DNA from: Microthyrium microscopicum
Lineage: Eukaryota; Ascomycota; Dothideomycetes; Microthyriales; Microthyriaceae
Direction: 5' to 3'
Assembly (NCBI GenBank): GCA_010405405.1
Contig: MU004230.1
Coordinates: 282,627-346,626 of the forward strand
Length of the DNA stretch: 64,000 bases
Position 1 is the stretch's first letter. The number at the start of each line of letters is the position of its first letter. The notes under the pieces are model-generated. The model was not told the origin of the DNA. It saw only the letters and a list, made by a program, of their open reading frames with translations, and made no database searches. This document shows positions 11,947 through 26,100 of this stretch, piece after piece. Both the position numbers and the translations under genes were made by a program.

Positions 11947-13195
11947 GCAGTCCCATGGCTACCAAATATTGAACTAGATATGCGAGAGTGGATCTGTGAG
12001 GGAAAACATGTAGTTGATATAAGAAATCACAAAGACACTGGCGTCACACAGGCTAAGGTGAGCGTTGTGTGGAACAAGGACGACCAACTGCTTGGTTCCG
12101 GACCATGTGTGAGTGTGGGGGAGATGCACGTTGTTCTGGGTGAAAATGGAATCATAAACCTTTGTGGCATTAGCATGTGATTTAGAAATTTACCTATCTC
12201 TCGCAATTGCCATACAGGAGTGATATTGACGGGTTGTGAAATTGGAAGAGCGATTGCTCCCGGTGGCAAGTTATGAAAGAATGCATGTCTGATATCATTT
12301 GATGTCTCATGCTAGCTTTCACAAGCTACCAAGCCTCAACAAGGAATCTCTTAACTCTCATCGACAGAACATGAAGACTATTGTCTTGGAACTGTGGTTT
12401 TATGGTACTGTTTTTGTGAAGCATGACATTGACAGTGGATGTCAAGACACCTGCTGAGATCCTTAAAAGCCATACATCAGTACTCCTCTTCGTATCCGTA
12501 ACAGAGCTATGTAAATGTGTAAGTTATATATTCTTACCTCAAAATCGCCGGAAATACTGCAATTCTAGAGTAGAAAAAGATAGGGAGTGGTCTTGTGTTG
12601 TAACAAAAATACTTTGAACTAATGCAGCTGCTTTGATTCTTTGTGTTGAGGATTTTTTATGCCCATGCAGCATAATTTTTTTCATCTCTAACAATCAAGT
12701 ATAACGCCATACATCTCATGTTATTTGCTATTACTCAGCTGTAGACTGTAGTTGGGCTGGTGACTTGATTGTCTTTGATGAGTGTATGTTTCAAGCAATT
12801 GTGGATGTTGTTGTCTCTCCAGATTGCTCAGCCGACAAACAAGGAAGGTACGGGTGGCATCGCCAGGTGCTCCTGCCCAGACTGCCACTCACTCCTGCCT
12901 CTGTCCGCTATGCACTAGTGATACCGGCAACTACAGCCAGTTACTGTACCCTACAGTCTACTACCCAGTTAGGCAGGGACCTGTCGTCAGTCTTTTGCTC
13001 CACGCTCCATCTCCGTTTCTCCCTTCAACACTCCCCTACATCTCCAAAATCCCTTTATCCACCACCACATCACTTCCACAGCCGCCTATTCCACCGCGTT
13101 GATTTAACCCCCGATCCCTCATTAACACTCTTCGCGTCACATATCAATCTCTTCTCCAGCCTGGTCAGCCTAGTTACTTTGCATCAGCCACGCCT
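11947..13195. other. Intergenic region upstream of the deubiquitinase
   Basis: About 1.25 kb holding the 3' UTR of the upstream gene and the promoter or leader of the UBP12-like gene. CT-rich sequence from 12990 to 13190 is typical of a fungal leader. The true start codon of the downstream gene may lie here behind an intron ending at TTTTCACCCCAG (about 13211). No independent gene was found. Confidence 0.45.
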
Positions 13196-16100
13196 GTGCT
13201 TTTCACCCCAGTAATCATCTCTCCCACCGTGCCTGAGGAGCTCGCCGGCTCCGCAGGCCACAACATCGCCAACACGGCTCAACTAAATTCAAAAAAGCGA
13301 AAGCTCGTCCAGCCAAACAACGATTCAGTCCTAGCACCTTATAACGCTCCCGATACCCCCAATACCGACGGGCCCGCCTCACCTCCTTCATCTTCCCCAC
13401 GCGCTGCAGACTCTCCAATCCACCGAGCCTCAGCCTCTCCAGGTCCGCCTTACAGACATCTGCCTCCACATATTCAACCAGAGGTCAGCTCCCCTTTCGA
13501 GGCTGGGTCCCCCAGCGAGGCTTTTGCAGGCGTCACGCTGAATAGCGACGCCGTCTCGGAAATGGGCATTGATCGCCCCGAAAACGATAGCCATGGAGCT
13601 CCAGTAGACACCACTTCGCCCTTAAAGCAACAGCAGGACTCTGGTGGTTCTTCTCCTCAGCATACACATACTTCAAGATCATCATCACCTACGAAGAGAC
13701 GAGCATCGGAAATGGACGAAGACGAGACTCAGGTTCCGGCGGACGACAGCATGGATGTTGATCGACCAAAAGCTGCCGGAGTTTTGAATACCACAGCCCA
13801 TGAATCTAGTTCCGGACCTGGCTCAAGAACTACTCCAAGCTCAAGCAGAATTGATGAGACATCCTCGGCCACAACGGATGAGGATAATAATGATCCTTTG
13901 CCATCTTTAGATGACCAAGTCACAATGGTTTATCAGCAGCTCATGCAGGAAACAGAAAAGACTGAAGGTCGCCCTGGCTATCTCATCTCTCGTCAATGGC
14001 TGGGACGTGTTATTAGCCGGTCAAAATTCAACAGCGAGATGGGTCCATTCGACAAGAACTGCCAAGAAGGAGAAATTGGTCCAGTGGATAACTCATCCAT
14101 TATTGATACTGGTAAGTAGAACTCAAAACGACGGTCTTTTCTTCTCTGACTTTGTCGTAGGTTCAATCGATACAAATCTACGGGATGAGGCCGGGAAACC
14201 CTTTGTACCTCTCAAAACAGGACTCCGCATATCGAGTGATTTTGAGATCTTATCAGAGGAGTCGTGGAAGCATGTTCTCAAATGGTACAACATCGCCGAG
14301 AATCAAAGTCCAATAATTCGATACCAGCACTCAACAACACCCGATACCGATGTCGAGCCCGAGTGGATGTTTGAAGTTTATCCTCCTATATTCACACTGA
14401 GGAAGCTGGTTTCAGACAAGGCGAATCTTGGTCCTGAGAAACTAACTCCAGCTCCTCGTGTTCTTACCAGCAGAAGTCAAAAGTACATGGAGTTTCTCAA
14501 GGTCGTTAAAAGACAACTGGGCATTTCCGTGTCGACAAAAATAAAACTCGCTCGCGTAGTTGACCTGGAAGCTGCGTCCGATAACACCGGAGCTATCAAT
14601 GGAGCTGGCATTCTCACCCCGGATGCCTCGCGGGATAATTCGCCTGCTCGTGCAACCGTGACAGCCACAAAGTTCATCGAGTCGGCTCAGTACAAGATCT
14701 TCCAAGAAAATGACCAGATTGATCTTCTTGAACAAAAGGACCAATCCATGGATGAAAACTACAACGGTCGTGTCAATCTCGGAACGTTAGGTCTAAACGT
14801 GGACCAAACTCTCATCATTTGCGAGGAGTCTGCTAAGCACAGCTTGCCCAAAAAGACTGGTGCTAAGGCTGCCTTGGCCAAAGATACCGATTCTGTGGCG
14901 TCCAGCGGAAGAAACAGCCCAGCTCGAATGATGACCAGAGGAAGATTCCAGCGTCAAGGCCGGCCTAAGGGAACCGTAGGCCTTGTCAATCTGGGCAATA
15001 CCTGCTACATGAACTCTGCCCTGCAATGTATGCGGGCCTGTCAGGAGCTTTCAACATTCTTCATCAGTAAGTGTGGATCTAACAATACAAGGATAAAACT
15101 AATTCTATTTAGGTAATACATGGGTGCATGAATTAAACAAAGACAATCCTATAGGCCACAAGGGTCAGCTCGCACAGTCTTATGCCGGTCTTCTTCATGA
15201 GATTTATGACAAGACATTGACATCAATGGCCCCAAGATCTTTCAAATCCACAGTCGGTCGATTTGCACCAATGTTCTCTGGCTACGGACAACAAGATTCC
15301 CAGGAGTTCATGAGTTTTCTGGTCGATGGCTTGCATGAGGATCTCAACCGTGTGCTGAAGAAGCCATACCGCGAAAATCCAGACTCAGATGATGCCACCG
15401 TTCATGACCCTGAAGCTATTCGCGAGCTCGGAGAAGTCTTCCGGGATAATCACCGAGCAAGAAACAGCTCAATCATTACAGATTTGTTCAATGGCTTTTA
15501 CAAAAACAAACTCGTCTGCCCGTCTTGCGAAAAAATCAGCATCACCTTCGACCCCTTCTCTCTCCTCACCTTGCAGCTTCCCATGGAACACTACTGGGAA
15601 TATACTTTTGAGTTTCACCCACTTCATGACAAGCCAATTTTGATGCGTGTTGACAACTCCAAAGGCCCCACAATTAAAGACCTGAAAGAATTTGTTGTGT
15701 CGCGCATACCGGGAACGGCCGTCTCTCGCCTACTCATGATTGAGGTTTTCGCCAACAAGGTGTACCGAGTTATGGAAGACCGTGCCGCGATTGTTGAGCA
15801 GAATCTGCTCGCCAACGACGACATGGTTATCTACGAGCTTGAAGATACACCCACAAACTACCCACAAAAGAAACCTCGTTCTATGCTGGATGTTGATAAG
15901 AAAGAGGAACCAGAAGTTCCTGCGGACGAAGTGCGCCAACTAGTCACAGTATACAACCGTCAACATGGGCGGTCGTACAACAATTCACGTAACGTTACAC
16001 TGATGCCAATGTTCATTACATTATCAAAAGACGAGATGGCAGACCACAGAGAGATTTATCGCAAGATTCTCCGAGTTGTTGCCAATTTGACAAGTCGTAA

Positions 16101-18267
16101 TCTGATGGACATTGTGGCAAATCACTCTGCTTCCTCAGACAACGAAACAAGTGCTTCTCCCGATCAGGAAGAATCTTTGGAAGAGAAATCTTCTGCCGAC
16201 AACATCAAGACACAATCCTTGGCTAGTGACTCTTATGTAGACGTCTCTATGGAAGATGCAGAAGAATCCGCCAAAGCCGTAGACACTGAATCCGAAGATT
16301 CCAGCTCTCCAGAGTCAATTTATCAATACCCCTTCCTTGAGCCGGGTGCTCCGATCCCAGATATACTACTCAAACTGTTTGATATCGCTGTTGGCCACAC
16401 GGGAGATGTCATTCCTACTAGCAGTGGCAACTTCAGCAGTACTTCAGTTGATCTTACAAAGCAGTACCCAAGTCTCTCATCCCGCATTCCCAAGCCTGTG
16501 GATCCTCTTACCCCTGAAGATTCGTCTGCTAGTCCGGCTCCAACCGAGGCCTCTGATGACACAACCTCTGATGAGCCTGCCACCAATACTACAGAGGCTC
16601 AGATGTCATATGACGACAATGAAAATAGCAGCGAGTTGTCGTTCAAGCCCGGATCAAACCGCAATGCCAGGGGCAAGGGCAAAAAGAATAAGCGCAAGGA
16701 CAAGAAATATGGCAAGGGCAACAACCGTACCCAAAATCCTCGAAAGGATAATAAGACCTCTCGATTCGTATCAGAAGAACCAGAAACCTTTGCAGAAGGC
16801 GATGCGAGCCTTATCCGACCCAACGAGTTCTTGTTCGTCGATTGGAATCCAGATGCCTATGAAGAGCTTTTCATTCCTGCAACTAAGTATGAAAGTCGTA
16901 AGAGGTCCTCACTGTTCGAAGATAAGGAGCTCGAGAGGAAACGTGAGCAACGTGAAGCTCGACGGAAGAGAGGCATACAATTAGACGACTGTTTCGCTGA
17001 GACCTCGAAAGAGGAGATACTGACTGAAGAGAATGCTTGGTACTGTAGTAACTGTAAGGAACGACGTCAAGCGTCCAAGAAACTAGAAATCTGGACCATT
17101 CCAGATGTTCTCGTCATTCATCTCAAGCGATTCAGCTTGGCTGGTCGTTCAATGAGAGACAAAATTGATGTTCTTGTCGATTTTCCGGTAGAAGGTCTTG
17201 ACTTGACTGGTCGAGTCGGCGTTGATGAAGGCAAACCATTGCTTTACGATCTTTTTGCTGTTGACAATCATTATGGTGGTATGGGAGGTGGACATTATAC
17301 TGCTTACGCCAAGAACTTTGTCGACGACGAGTGGTATGAGTATAATGGTAAGTTCGATTTTCCTTGAGTTGTTTCTCCTTGACTAATTTGTCTCGCAGAC
17401 GCGTCAGTTCACAAGATACAACCACATTCTACAGTAACCAAAGCAGCATATCTACTCTTCTACCGAAGACGTCAAGATGACCCTTTAGGCCCGCCCAACG
17501 TTCAAAAGATGGTTCACCAATACTTCAACGCGGACGACTCTGATAACACGTCTGATTCTAATCGATCAGATCGGTCGGGAAACGGCGCACGCCCCGCCGG
17601 CGGAACATTCTATCGCAATGGTTCGTCGGGCGCCTTGAAAGATCCCGCAGCGGCTCGCCCTCCGCTGCTAGGTGGGGCTTCTTCGGATGGGGGCTTGGGA
17701 GAGGATTCGGGCACGGAAATGGAGAACCTGAGCGGGATGGCAATGATTCCGTTCAACAACTCGATGGGTCTGACGAGCATGGAAGACCTGAATAATCCGC
17801 CAGGCTATGACGATGAGGGTGTCGATATGAGCGAAACTACCCTTTTCAGCAATATGCATGGCGGACGCATCACAAATCCTGTCCAGCAGCCGAGTTGGTC
17901 GTTTGACCAATTAGAAGCTGATGCGGATGGAGATGGCGATGTCGATTCAAATGCTGCTGCTGCGTCGGATGACGACTTTGACGATGCAACGGGCGGCAAG
18001 AAATTCGAGGACTTTGGTGATGATGAACATGATGACCAATACGGCCATCAATCTTCATTCCAAGTCAACTCTGGCTACGGCCCTGAACCGGAGCACAAGT
18101 CTCAGCTTTCCCGCTATACTTATGATCCCTTAGAGAATCAGCATAGATCATCGCCAGCGGACGACGAAGATGTGCCAGAGTTGAGCACATTCATGGACAT
18201 GGATACGGTGCAGAAAAGTGTGGAGACTGAGGAGCATGAGGTAAAACACGACACTGAGATGAAGTAA
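13196..18267 (+). CDS. UBP12: Ubiquitin carboxyl-terminal hydrolase, UBP12/USP4-15 type
   Basis: Four exons: 13196-14111, 14161-15066, 15113-17347 and 17399-18267, about 1,640 residues. The order is: a disordered N-terminus with a KKRK basic patch; a DUSP domain near residue 240 (YLISRQWLGRVISRSKF); a ubiquitin-like stretch; the Cys box GLVNLGNTCYMNSALQCM with catalytic Cys near residue 587; a central insert with a CPSC zinc pair; a second Ub-like region (ITLSKDEMADHREIYRKI); CSNC; the acidic and basic linker; and the His box NHYGGMGGGHYTAYAKN with His near residue 1335. The C-terminal 250 residues are acidic and disordered. It removes ubiquitin from target proteins. Start problem: the open frame has no ATG before 13562, although the sequence from 13215 onward looks coding. 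Either a 5' exon is missing from this model, or translation starts at a non-ATG codon such as the GTG in a good context at 13229. The coordinate 13196 is only the frame limit. Confidence 0.9.
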
Positions 18268-18725
18268 TGGCTTGTGATAAAAGCATACATGCATTGGCAA
18301 GACCGCAATGAATAGACATTGGTGTTATTGGTACATTCTGCAAGCTCTTGCAGAACTATTGGGCATTGTTTTGGGGTATTCAGGCATTATAAACTGTAGA
18401 GTTAAGTGTGTAGACATTCAGTCATGGCGCTACGGCCCAATACATGATCAGTCTTTCAGTCATGATTTACTTCTCGTCAAGAATCTTGATTGTGTCTCGT
18501 CTTATAATGTATCATATATCTGCTTGACGTTGAACTCGTTGACTTTTTGATAAAATGTGGTTCTGAGCACAGGCCACAGTGAGCTTGACCTTCATCGCGT
18601 TTGGTCCCTGGAAACTTGAGCATGAACAACACCAACCACCACTACTACAGCTCATACCTCACCAAACAAACTTTCCGAATCATTCGTTTTTTGTCCTTGG
18701 ATTGATGTAAAGCTCCATTGCCAAA

Positions 18726-21478
18726 ATGCCTCCGCAACCAGCGGAGACAGGCTCTCTAACCTCTGGCTCCATCCGCCTAACCGCAACTCGAGGACCATCA
18801 TTCACCCTCGACACCTTCTCCGTACCATTCTCCCCCTACACCACTTACCACCTTCTCCTACTAACACATATTCAGAGCAAAGATTTCATCGTAAAAGACT
18901 GGATCGAACGCCTCTCCGACGAAGCAACCTCCCGCCGCCGCTCCGGCACCCTCAATTCCGCACCAACGGCCTTTGACCCCAAACCACTAATCCGCGCCTT
19001 CGAAGCCGCGCGCCAAAACCTCACGGCCCTCAGCACGACGCTGGAATCGCGCGAAAATGAACTAAGTACGAATGTAAGGCGGGCAGAGGCACAGCATAAT
19101 GGCAGTGTGGTTAATTTAAGTGCAAAACTTGACGGGGCGGTTGCGCGGTTTGCGCGGTTAGAAGCTACGCTTAATGGATCTGATCAAGACAATGGTGTAA
19201 ACGGCGAGGCGGGTGGCAATGTAGCGATACGTGTGGGTGAAAGGCTAGAGGAATTGGAACGGCAGGCGTCACGGGCGCAGGATGCAAAGGGCTTGCTGCT
19301 TTGTTGGCTGGAGGTTAGTGAGCGGGGAAGTCTAAGTACGTTGGAGGATTTGAAGAGACGGCCGGGCGGGGATGGGAAATTGAAGTGTGCGAGTATAGCG
19401 CGGCAGTTGTTGAAGATATCGCAAAGACTTGAGGCTGATGAGGGTGGTGCGGTGACGAATGGGGGGAGTTTGAATGGGGGGAGTTTGAATGGGGTGAGTG
19501 GCAGTGGTGCGAGGATGCGGAGAAATGCGGCGGCGTCGGTGCCGCAGCATAATTCGAGGGAGATTATTGAGAAGTTTCTGGAGGGGTTGGAGACGGAGTT
19601 ACTGCAGGCTTTTGATGCGCATTATCGACGGCAGAATTTGGAGGGGATGAAGGAGTGTGCGACGGCGCTGAGAGATTTTGGGGAGGGGGCGAGTGTTACG
19701 GCCTTGTTCGTCAATCAGCATACGTTCTTTATTGATCGGAGTCAGTTGGTTACGGAGGAGGTTGGTGATGCGGAGACGTAAGTTGAGATTTTGGGCACTG
19801 AGTGCTTTCAGCTAACAGATATTAGATGGGATCGTATTGCAGATCCTGATGCTGAACCGCCAAGTGTGGAGCCAGGTTTACAGGCGCTGGTCGATGAAGT
19901 TAAGATCACTGCTCAGCAAGAGTCATATATCATCAAGCGGGCTTTCCCGTTCCCAGAGGAGATCCTCAATACGTTTCTCCAGCGGGTATTTCAGCAGTCA
20001 GTACAACAGCGCCTTGAACTGGTGCTGGAGAAGGCGGGAGCGATATCATCGCTTTCGTTTCTCCGTGCTCTTCAAAGTTCACGGACATATATCAGCTCTT
20101 TGGTGGATGACTTGAAGAGCCATGGTCTGACCGAATATCCTGAGCCAGCTTCAGCTCAAGTCGCTTCGAACATGGACCAGCAGCTGGAAGATCTTTTCGT
20201 ACCTTATTTATCTGGCTCGTCATACATTGAACGAGAGAAGAGAAATCTGGATGAGCTGTACTCTTCGCTGCTGTTCAAGTTTACTACATATCATGTAAGT
20301 CATGCCCACATTCACCGCCACTTTAAGCTAATCTATCATAGTCGAGAAGAAAAAAGATGCCAACGACATACCTGGATCGACTTGGGCAACGAGGTGCCCA
20401 GCTAATGCAGTCAGCCAGAGATGCATACATAGATCGACTTGATTCTTCTGATCTTCCTGTTTCCCAGAAAGCCATGCTTTTGCGGATTGCAGGTTTGAAG
20501 GATTCAGAAAAAGACAAGGAAATTGAGGTCACAGAACAAGATGGTCAACTCAACATATCTCATGCAAAGCGTATGATCAAATGGTTGGCTGAAGGTGTCG
20601 GCCGAAGTCTCGAGTTGAATGGTGGAAACGAGACACCAAAAGATATACAAGCTCTACTCAGTGTTTTACTCACTCAAATGGGAGAGATCTATCTCGACAG
20701 CGCCTTGGGAGCCGCCACGGACCTCATCTCAACTCAGGAATCAACAAAAACCGAACCTGATCTCTCTTTCCTCCCATCCCTTCGCACATCCATCCAAATT
20801 CTTCATCTTCTACAAACAACCATATCGACCATGCTCCTTCCTCTCACATCATCTAACATCACCATACGGCGTGAAATCGACAAGTCAACCACTGCTACGC
20901 TGTCAAATCTTGAGTCGAAGATAAGTAATATCCTTCATCGAACACTAGATGTCAGCCTGGCTTGGGTCTCTCGACTACTCCTGGCGCAAAAGAAGACCGA
21001 CTTCCGACCACGCGACGAAGATTTGGCAATGGCCATTGAAGCACTACAAACACCCACTTGTCTCTCCATATTCACCTTCCTATCCAAAGTGTCCAAGCTA
21101 GCACAACAAACGCTTGACGGTGCAAACCTATCTGCCTTCCTCGCAGAGCTGGCCGCTGGATTACGGTCGCTGCTACTTGATCACTTTCGCAAGTTCAGCG
21201 TCTCTCTCACAGGCGGTCTCATCATCAGCAAGGACGTTGCCAAATACTCCGAATTGGTACGGTCTTGGTCACTGTCGGGCACACCATTCCTGGCTCAAGG
21301 TGGCATGGAAGTAGTATCCGAGGTAGCCAACCTATTTGTTATCGGACCGGAAGCCCTTAGAGAGCGGCTAAAGGGCGGTCTTAGGTCGCAAGAAGAGATA
21401 TTAGAGCTTAGAAAGTATGTGGAAAGACGAGAGGATTCGAATAGCGTCGGTGTTCAGGCAGTTTTGAGTACACTGTAA
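18726..21478 (+). CDS. SEC10: Exocyst complex subunit Sec10
   Basis: Four exons: 18726-18821, 18876-19777, 19826-20294 and 20342-21478, 867 residues, a normal length for Sec10. Recognised by RGPSFTLDTFSSKDFIVKD at the N-terminus, FDPKPLIRAFE, the coiled-coil stretch RENELSTNVRRAEAQHN, CWLEVSERG, CASIARQLLKISQRL and FVNQHTFFIDRSQL, then the helical-bundle C-terminal half. Sec10 is a subunit of the exocyst, which tethers secretory vesicles at the growing hyphal tip. The first intron joins DTFS to SKDF. A 15-bp tandem duplication around 19461-19495 makes an NGGSLNGGSLNG insert in a loop. Third positions change from A/C-rich to strongly G/T-rich at about 19060 and back to mixed after the second intron. 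Confidence 0.93.
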
Positions 21479-21584
21479 TTGAACAGTTATTGATCAAAAT
21501 ATGTACGATTTTTGTGGGCCAAAACGCTAAATCTATCTCTATGCATCCCCCTTTGGATCTTCGACCTGCTGAATCTTCATGTTA

Positions 21585-22671
21585 CTATAGCTTTGAAGAC
21601 GGCTCGCCCACCACATTCAAGAACGCCTGATGTACATGCTCCGTCAAATCGCCCGCCTGCAAACTCCTTCCCTTCTGCTCAAAAGCCAACCTTGAACACT
21701 CTCTTGTTATCGCACTACCACCAAACGCACACAATGCCAACAAGTCTTCGGCACTCAAAGTCCCGTCATGCTCCCATAACTTGTCCAGATACGCCTTCCG
21801 CCAGCCCAACAACGTGCCTATCGTTCCTGTTAAGGTATCTCCCTGACCACCACTCCTCTTCCGTCCACCCTCCCCATCGGATATCAGCGTCAAATCGCCA
21901 TTACTCACATAATCCTTGCTGCCCTTTGCAATGATCGTGACACCACCATACGCCCGCGCCAACTCCTCCACTCTTGCCCTTACACCTTCCTCGCCTCCCT
22001 CAACTGTCACGCCTTTCGCTTTACATAGTCTCCCGAACTCCACGACATTCGGCGTTAACACGACTTCGCGCCATCCCGTCACGAGCTCTGGGCGGTTTTG
22101 CGCAAGCAGTAAACCATCCGCATCAAGAACCACCGGCAGTCCCTTTTCACGCGCAGCTTTTAGCACGGCCGTACAGGTATCCTGCATGGCCTCGTCCCGT
22201 CCCAACCCAGGCCCGATGACGAGTACGTGGACCCGCGGAAGCATGGCGGTGACGTTACTTGCGACGCTGTCTTTTGTGTCGGTGGAGTTGAGATGTTTGG
22301 TCTGGCGCATGTAGGGATGGACCATAAGGTTTGGGGAGTATGTTTTTATGACGGCGCTGGCGCCGGGCTCGCATATTACATGGGACTGGTTACCATTAGG
22401 ACCGCGCGGGCAGATACATATAAGGGAAACTGGGTACCATATCAGCGCCGAGTTTGGCTGAGGCCATGGCGGAGAAGTAGGGTGCGCCGGTATAGTCTTC
22501 GCTGCCGCCGATTACTGCGATACGTCCCAATTGGCCTACTCTGTGTTAGTCGCGCGAAAGAGAAGTTGGAGGGGAAATGGTGCCTTTGTGGAAAGTGTCT
22601 AGCATTGGGGGGACGAATTGGTGGACTTTGGCGAGGAGATCTTTGCGGGAGAGGGACGCAAGGGACGCCAT
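21585..22671 (-). CDS. ATP-dependent (S)-NAD(P)H-hydrate dehydratase
   Basis: Three exons: 22671-22584, 22535-22438 and 22385-21585, 328 residues. The enzyme (NNRD, yeast YKL151C family; ribokinase-like fold) repairs damaged NADHX/NADPHX using ATP. Motifs: [73 protein letters not shown] and [12 protein letters not shown], the anion-hole and catalytic Asp loop. The first intron appears to be a GC-AG intron: the exon ends AAAG and the intron begins GCACC, with a CTAAC branch point 7 nt before AGTAG. No GT donor would keep the conserved HKGQLGR. The start is the first ATG, in [16 protein letters not shown]. Tail-to-tail with SEC10, about 106 bp apart. Codon bias switches from A/C-ending to G/T-ending around 22230. 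Confidence 0.92.
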
Positions 22672-23120
22672 GTTGATTGGCGGTATAGGTGGGCTTTTTC
22701 GGATTCCGCTCTATCAGACAGTTGAAGTTATGAGAGATATGTGTGAAGAAATGTACGAAAGAAAGTGGTGATGTCGTTGGTGGGGTGTCTTTAAAGGACA
22801 GAAGGCCAGCCTTGTCTGATGTCATGGGATGGAGCTGGAATACAGCCACGACAAGGCTGAGAGCGTAGAATCCTAGATAATCAGACTTGAAAACATAACC
22901 AGGCTCAGGTTATTTGTTTAAAATATCTAAAATGTCCCAAAGAAAGCTACAATCGCTATAAAATATCAGATCTCAGCCTTGCAGAAAGAGCTCGAGGGTC
23001 CGTGCTCAAGATCCCTGCCACGCGAAATCCAACTCTAAAATTCTCGAAACTTTTTTTTGGATCTTTCCCCACACTCGCACCTACAACGGGGAGCTCCAGT
23101 ATTTCCTCCGCAGCGCAAAA
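22672..23120. other. Divergent promoter between NNRD and KRE33
   Basis: A 449-bp region between two divergent start codons. CT-rich leader sequence precedes the KRE33 ATG. No other feature was seen. Confidence 0.5.
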
Positions 23121-26100
23121 ATGGTCAAGAAGGCAATGTAAGCTTGGTCATATCACATGAGACTAACAAATACTAACCATGTTTTTCCAGTGACTCGCGC
23201 ATACCCGCCCTCATACGCAACGGCGCACAGGTTCGTGTCGCATCTTCAGATGGGCTATTTGGTCTAACCTGCTGTAGGAGAAAAAGCGCAGCTTCTTCGT
23301 CGTCGTCGGCGATCGCCAAAAAGATGTCATCGTAAATCTATACCATATCCTCCTCAATATCGACCTCAAGCTCAACAAATCCGTACTCTGGGCATACAAG
23401 AACAAGCTATTGGGTTTCACAAGTCATCGAAAGAAGAGAGAAAAGAAGATCAAGTCCGAAATCAAGCGCGGCATTCGAGAAGTTGATACAGCGGACCCGT
23501 TCGAGCTTTTCGTGTCGACGCAAGATGTACGATATGTCTATTACAAGGAGACGGAGAAGATTCTGGGCAACACATATGGAATGTGCATTTTGCAGGATTT
23601 CGAGGCAATAACACCAAATCTACTTGCACGAACGATAGAAACTGTGCAAGGTGGGGGATTGGTCATCCTCCTGCTCAAGGGAATGAACAGTTTGAAGCAG
23701 CTGTATACCCTGTCTATGGACGTACATTCAAGATATCGGACTGAAGCGCATAATGATGTGGTAGCTCGCTTTAACGAGAGATTCATACTGTCGTTAGGCG
23801 GTTGCGAAACATGTCTAGTAGTGGACGACGAACTGAATGTTCTTCCAATATCAGGCGGCAAGTCGGTGAAGCCGCTACCTCCACCAGATCCACAGGATGA
23901 ATCAAGATCGCCAAATGCCAAAGATCTAGAAGAAATAAAAACCAGCCTAGCAGATACACAACCTACTGGATCGCTAGTTACTCTGGCAAAAACGCTGGAT
24001 CAGGCCAATGCGCTTGTGACCTTCGTCGACGCCATCTCCGAGAAAACATTATCAAGTACTGTGACGCTCACAGCAGCAAGAGGGAGAGGAAAATCTGCCG
24101 CTCTAGGACTAGCAATTGCGGCTGCTGTTGCTTACGGATATAGTAACATCTTTGTCACATCACCAAGCCCGGAGAACTTGAAAACATTATTTGAGTTCAT
24201 TTTCAAAGGATTCGATGCTCTCGGATACCTAGACCACAACGATTATTCCATCATACAATCTACGAATCCCTCTTTCAACAAAGCCATTGTCAGAGTCAAT
24301 GTGCACAGACAACATCGCCAGACCATCCAGTATATCCGTCCGGAGGATGCCCATGTTTTAGGACAGGCAGAACTTGTCGTGATAGACGAGGCTGCAGCTA
24401 TTCCATTGCCGTTGGTGAAGAAGCTCATGGGTCCGTACTTGGTTTTCTTGGCCTCCACGATCAATGGCTACGAGGGTACGGGTCGATCTTTGTCTCTTAA
24501 GCTCATTCAGCAGCTTCGCGAACAAGCTTCCGGAACAAAGAAAGTCGACACGGGCGAAACAGAAATTCAAAAAAGCGGGAAAGTGATCGAGTCCGGTGGT
24601 TCTGGACGAAAGCTTCGAGAAATCACACTATCAGAGCCCATCAGATATGCTCAAGGCGATGCAGTAGAAAAGTGGCTAAATACTCTATTATGTCTTGACG
24701 CTACTCTGCCAAAAGCTTCAAAGGCTTATGGAACACCACATCCTTCATCATGCGAATTGCTCATGGTCAATCGCGATACCTTATTCTCCTTCCATCCTGT
24801 TTCCGAAAAGTTCCTCCACCAAATGATGGCGCTTTACGTTGCCAGTCATTACAAAAATTCTCCTAATGATCTCCAATTAATGTCAGATGCCCCAGCGCAT
24901 CAACTCTATGTTTTAGTACCACCGGTAGAGGAAAGCGCAGGTCGCCTTCCAGAGCCTTTGTGCGTTATACAAGTGGCATTGGAAGGTGAGATCAGCAAAG
25001 AAAGTGTACTCAACAGCCTCAGTCGAGGGCAAAGAGCGAGTGGTGATCTCATTCCCTGGCTTGTCAGTCAGCAATTTCAAGACGAGGAATTCGCCAGTCT
25101 ATCCGGCGCAAGAGTTGTTAGAATAGCGACCAACCCAGACTATCTAGGAATGGGCTACGGATCAAGAGCTCTTAGTCTTCTAAAAGAATTCTTCGAAGAG
25201 AAGTTTACGAGTTTGGAAGAAACAGAGGCCAAAGATCTGGAGCAAATGGTTCGGGTTACAGATGAAGAACTCGAAAACTCCTCACTTCTTCAAGATAACA
25301 TCAAAGTCAGAGATATTCGAAACATGCCACCCTTATTCTCAAGACTATCCGAAACCAAGCCTCCAAAGCTAGACTACATCGGCGTCAGCTATGGCCTCAC
25401 ACCCCCCCTCCACAAGTTCTGGAATACCGCTGGTTTCACCCCAGTTTACCTTCGTCAAACCGCCAATGATCTCACAGGTGAGCATACCTGTGTAATGATC
25501 CGTGTCCTCGCTTCAGAAGAAGGTAGCTGGCTCGGTTCATACGCCCGAGATTTCCACAAACGCTTCCTCACTCTCCTCTCCTACCAATTCCGTGCTTTCC
25601 CATCCAGCACTTCCCTCTCCATCCAAGCCTCCGCCTCATCCGGCAGCACACTCGACACATCTACTACACCGACGCCACTCACGAAGACAGAACTCGATGC
25701 CATCCTTTCCCCCTACGATCTCAAACGACTCGACAAATATGCCGACCAAATGATTGACTATCACCTAATCCTTGACCTTCTCCCCATCATAACCACTCTC
25801 TACTTCTCCGGCCGTCTACGCCCCGGCGTCAACCTCAGCCGTGTGCAAGAGTCTATCCTGCTAGCTACCGGTCTCCAGCGCAAAACGCTTGAAGACATGG
25901 AAAAAGAGCTAAACCTCGCAGCTTCGCAAATCCTCGGCATTTTCATTAAAATAATACGAAAGATCTCGAGTCACTTCCGCGCAGTCGTCGAAGGTGCCGT
26001 GGAAGATGCACTTCCAACTCGGACAAATGGCGACGGTTCAGGAGGGGCAGAAAATGGAGAGCGTTTGCAACTCAAGCCGCTAACTCAGTCGCTGGAGGAC

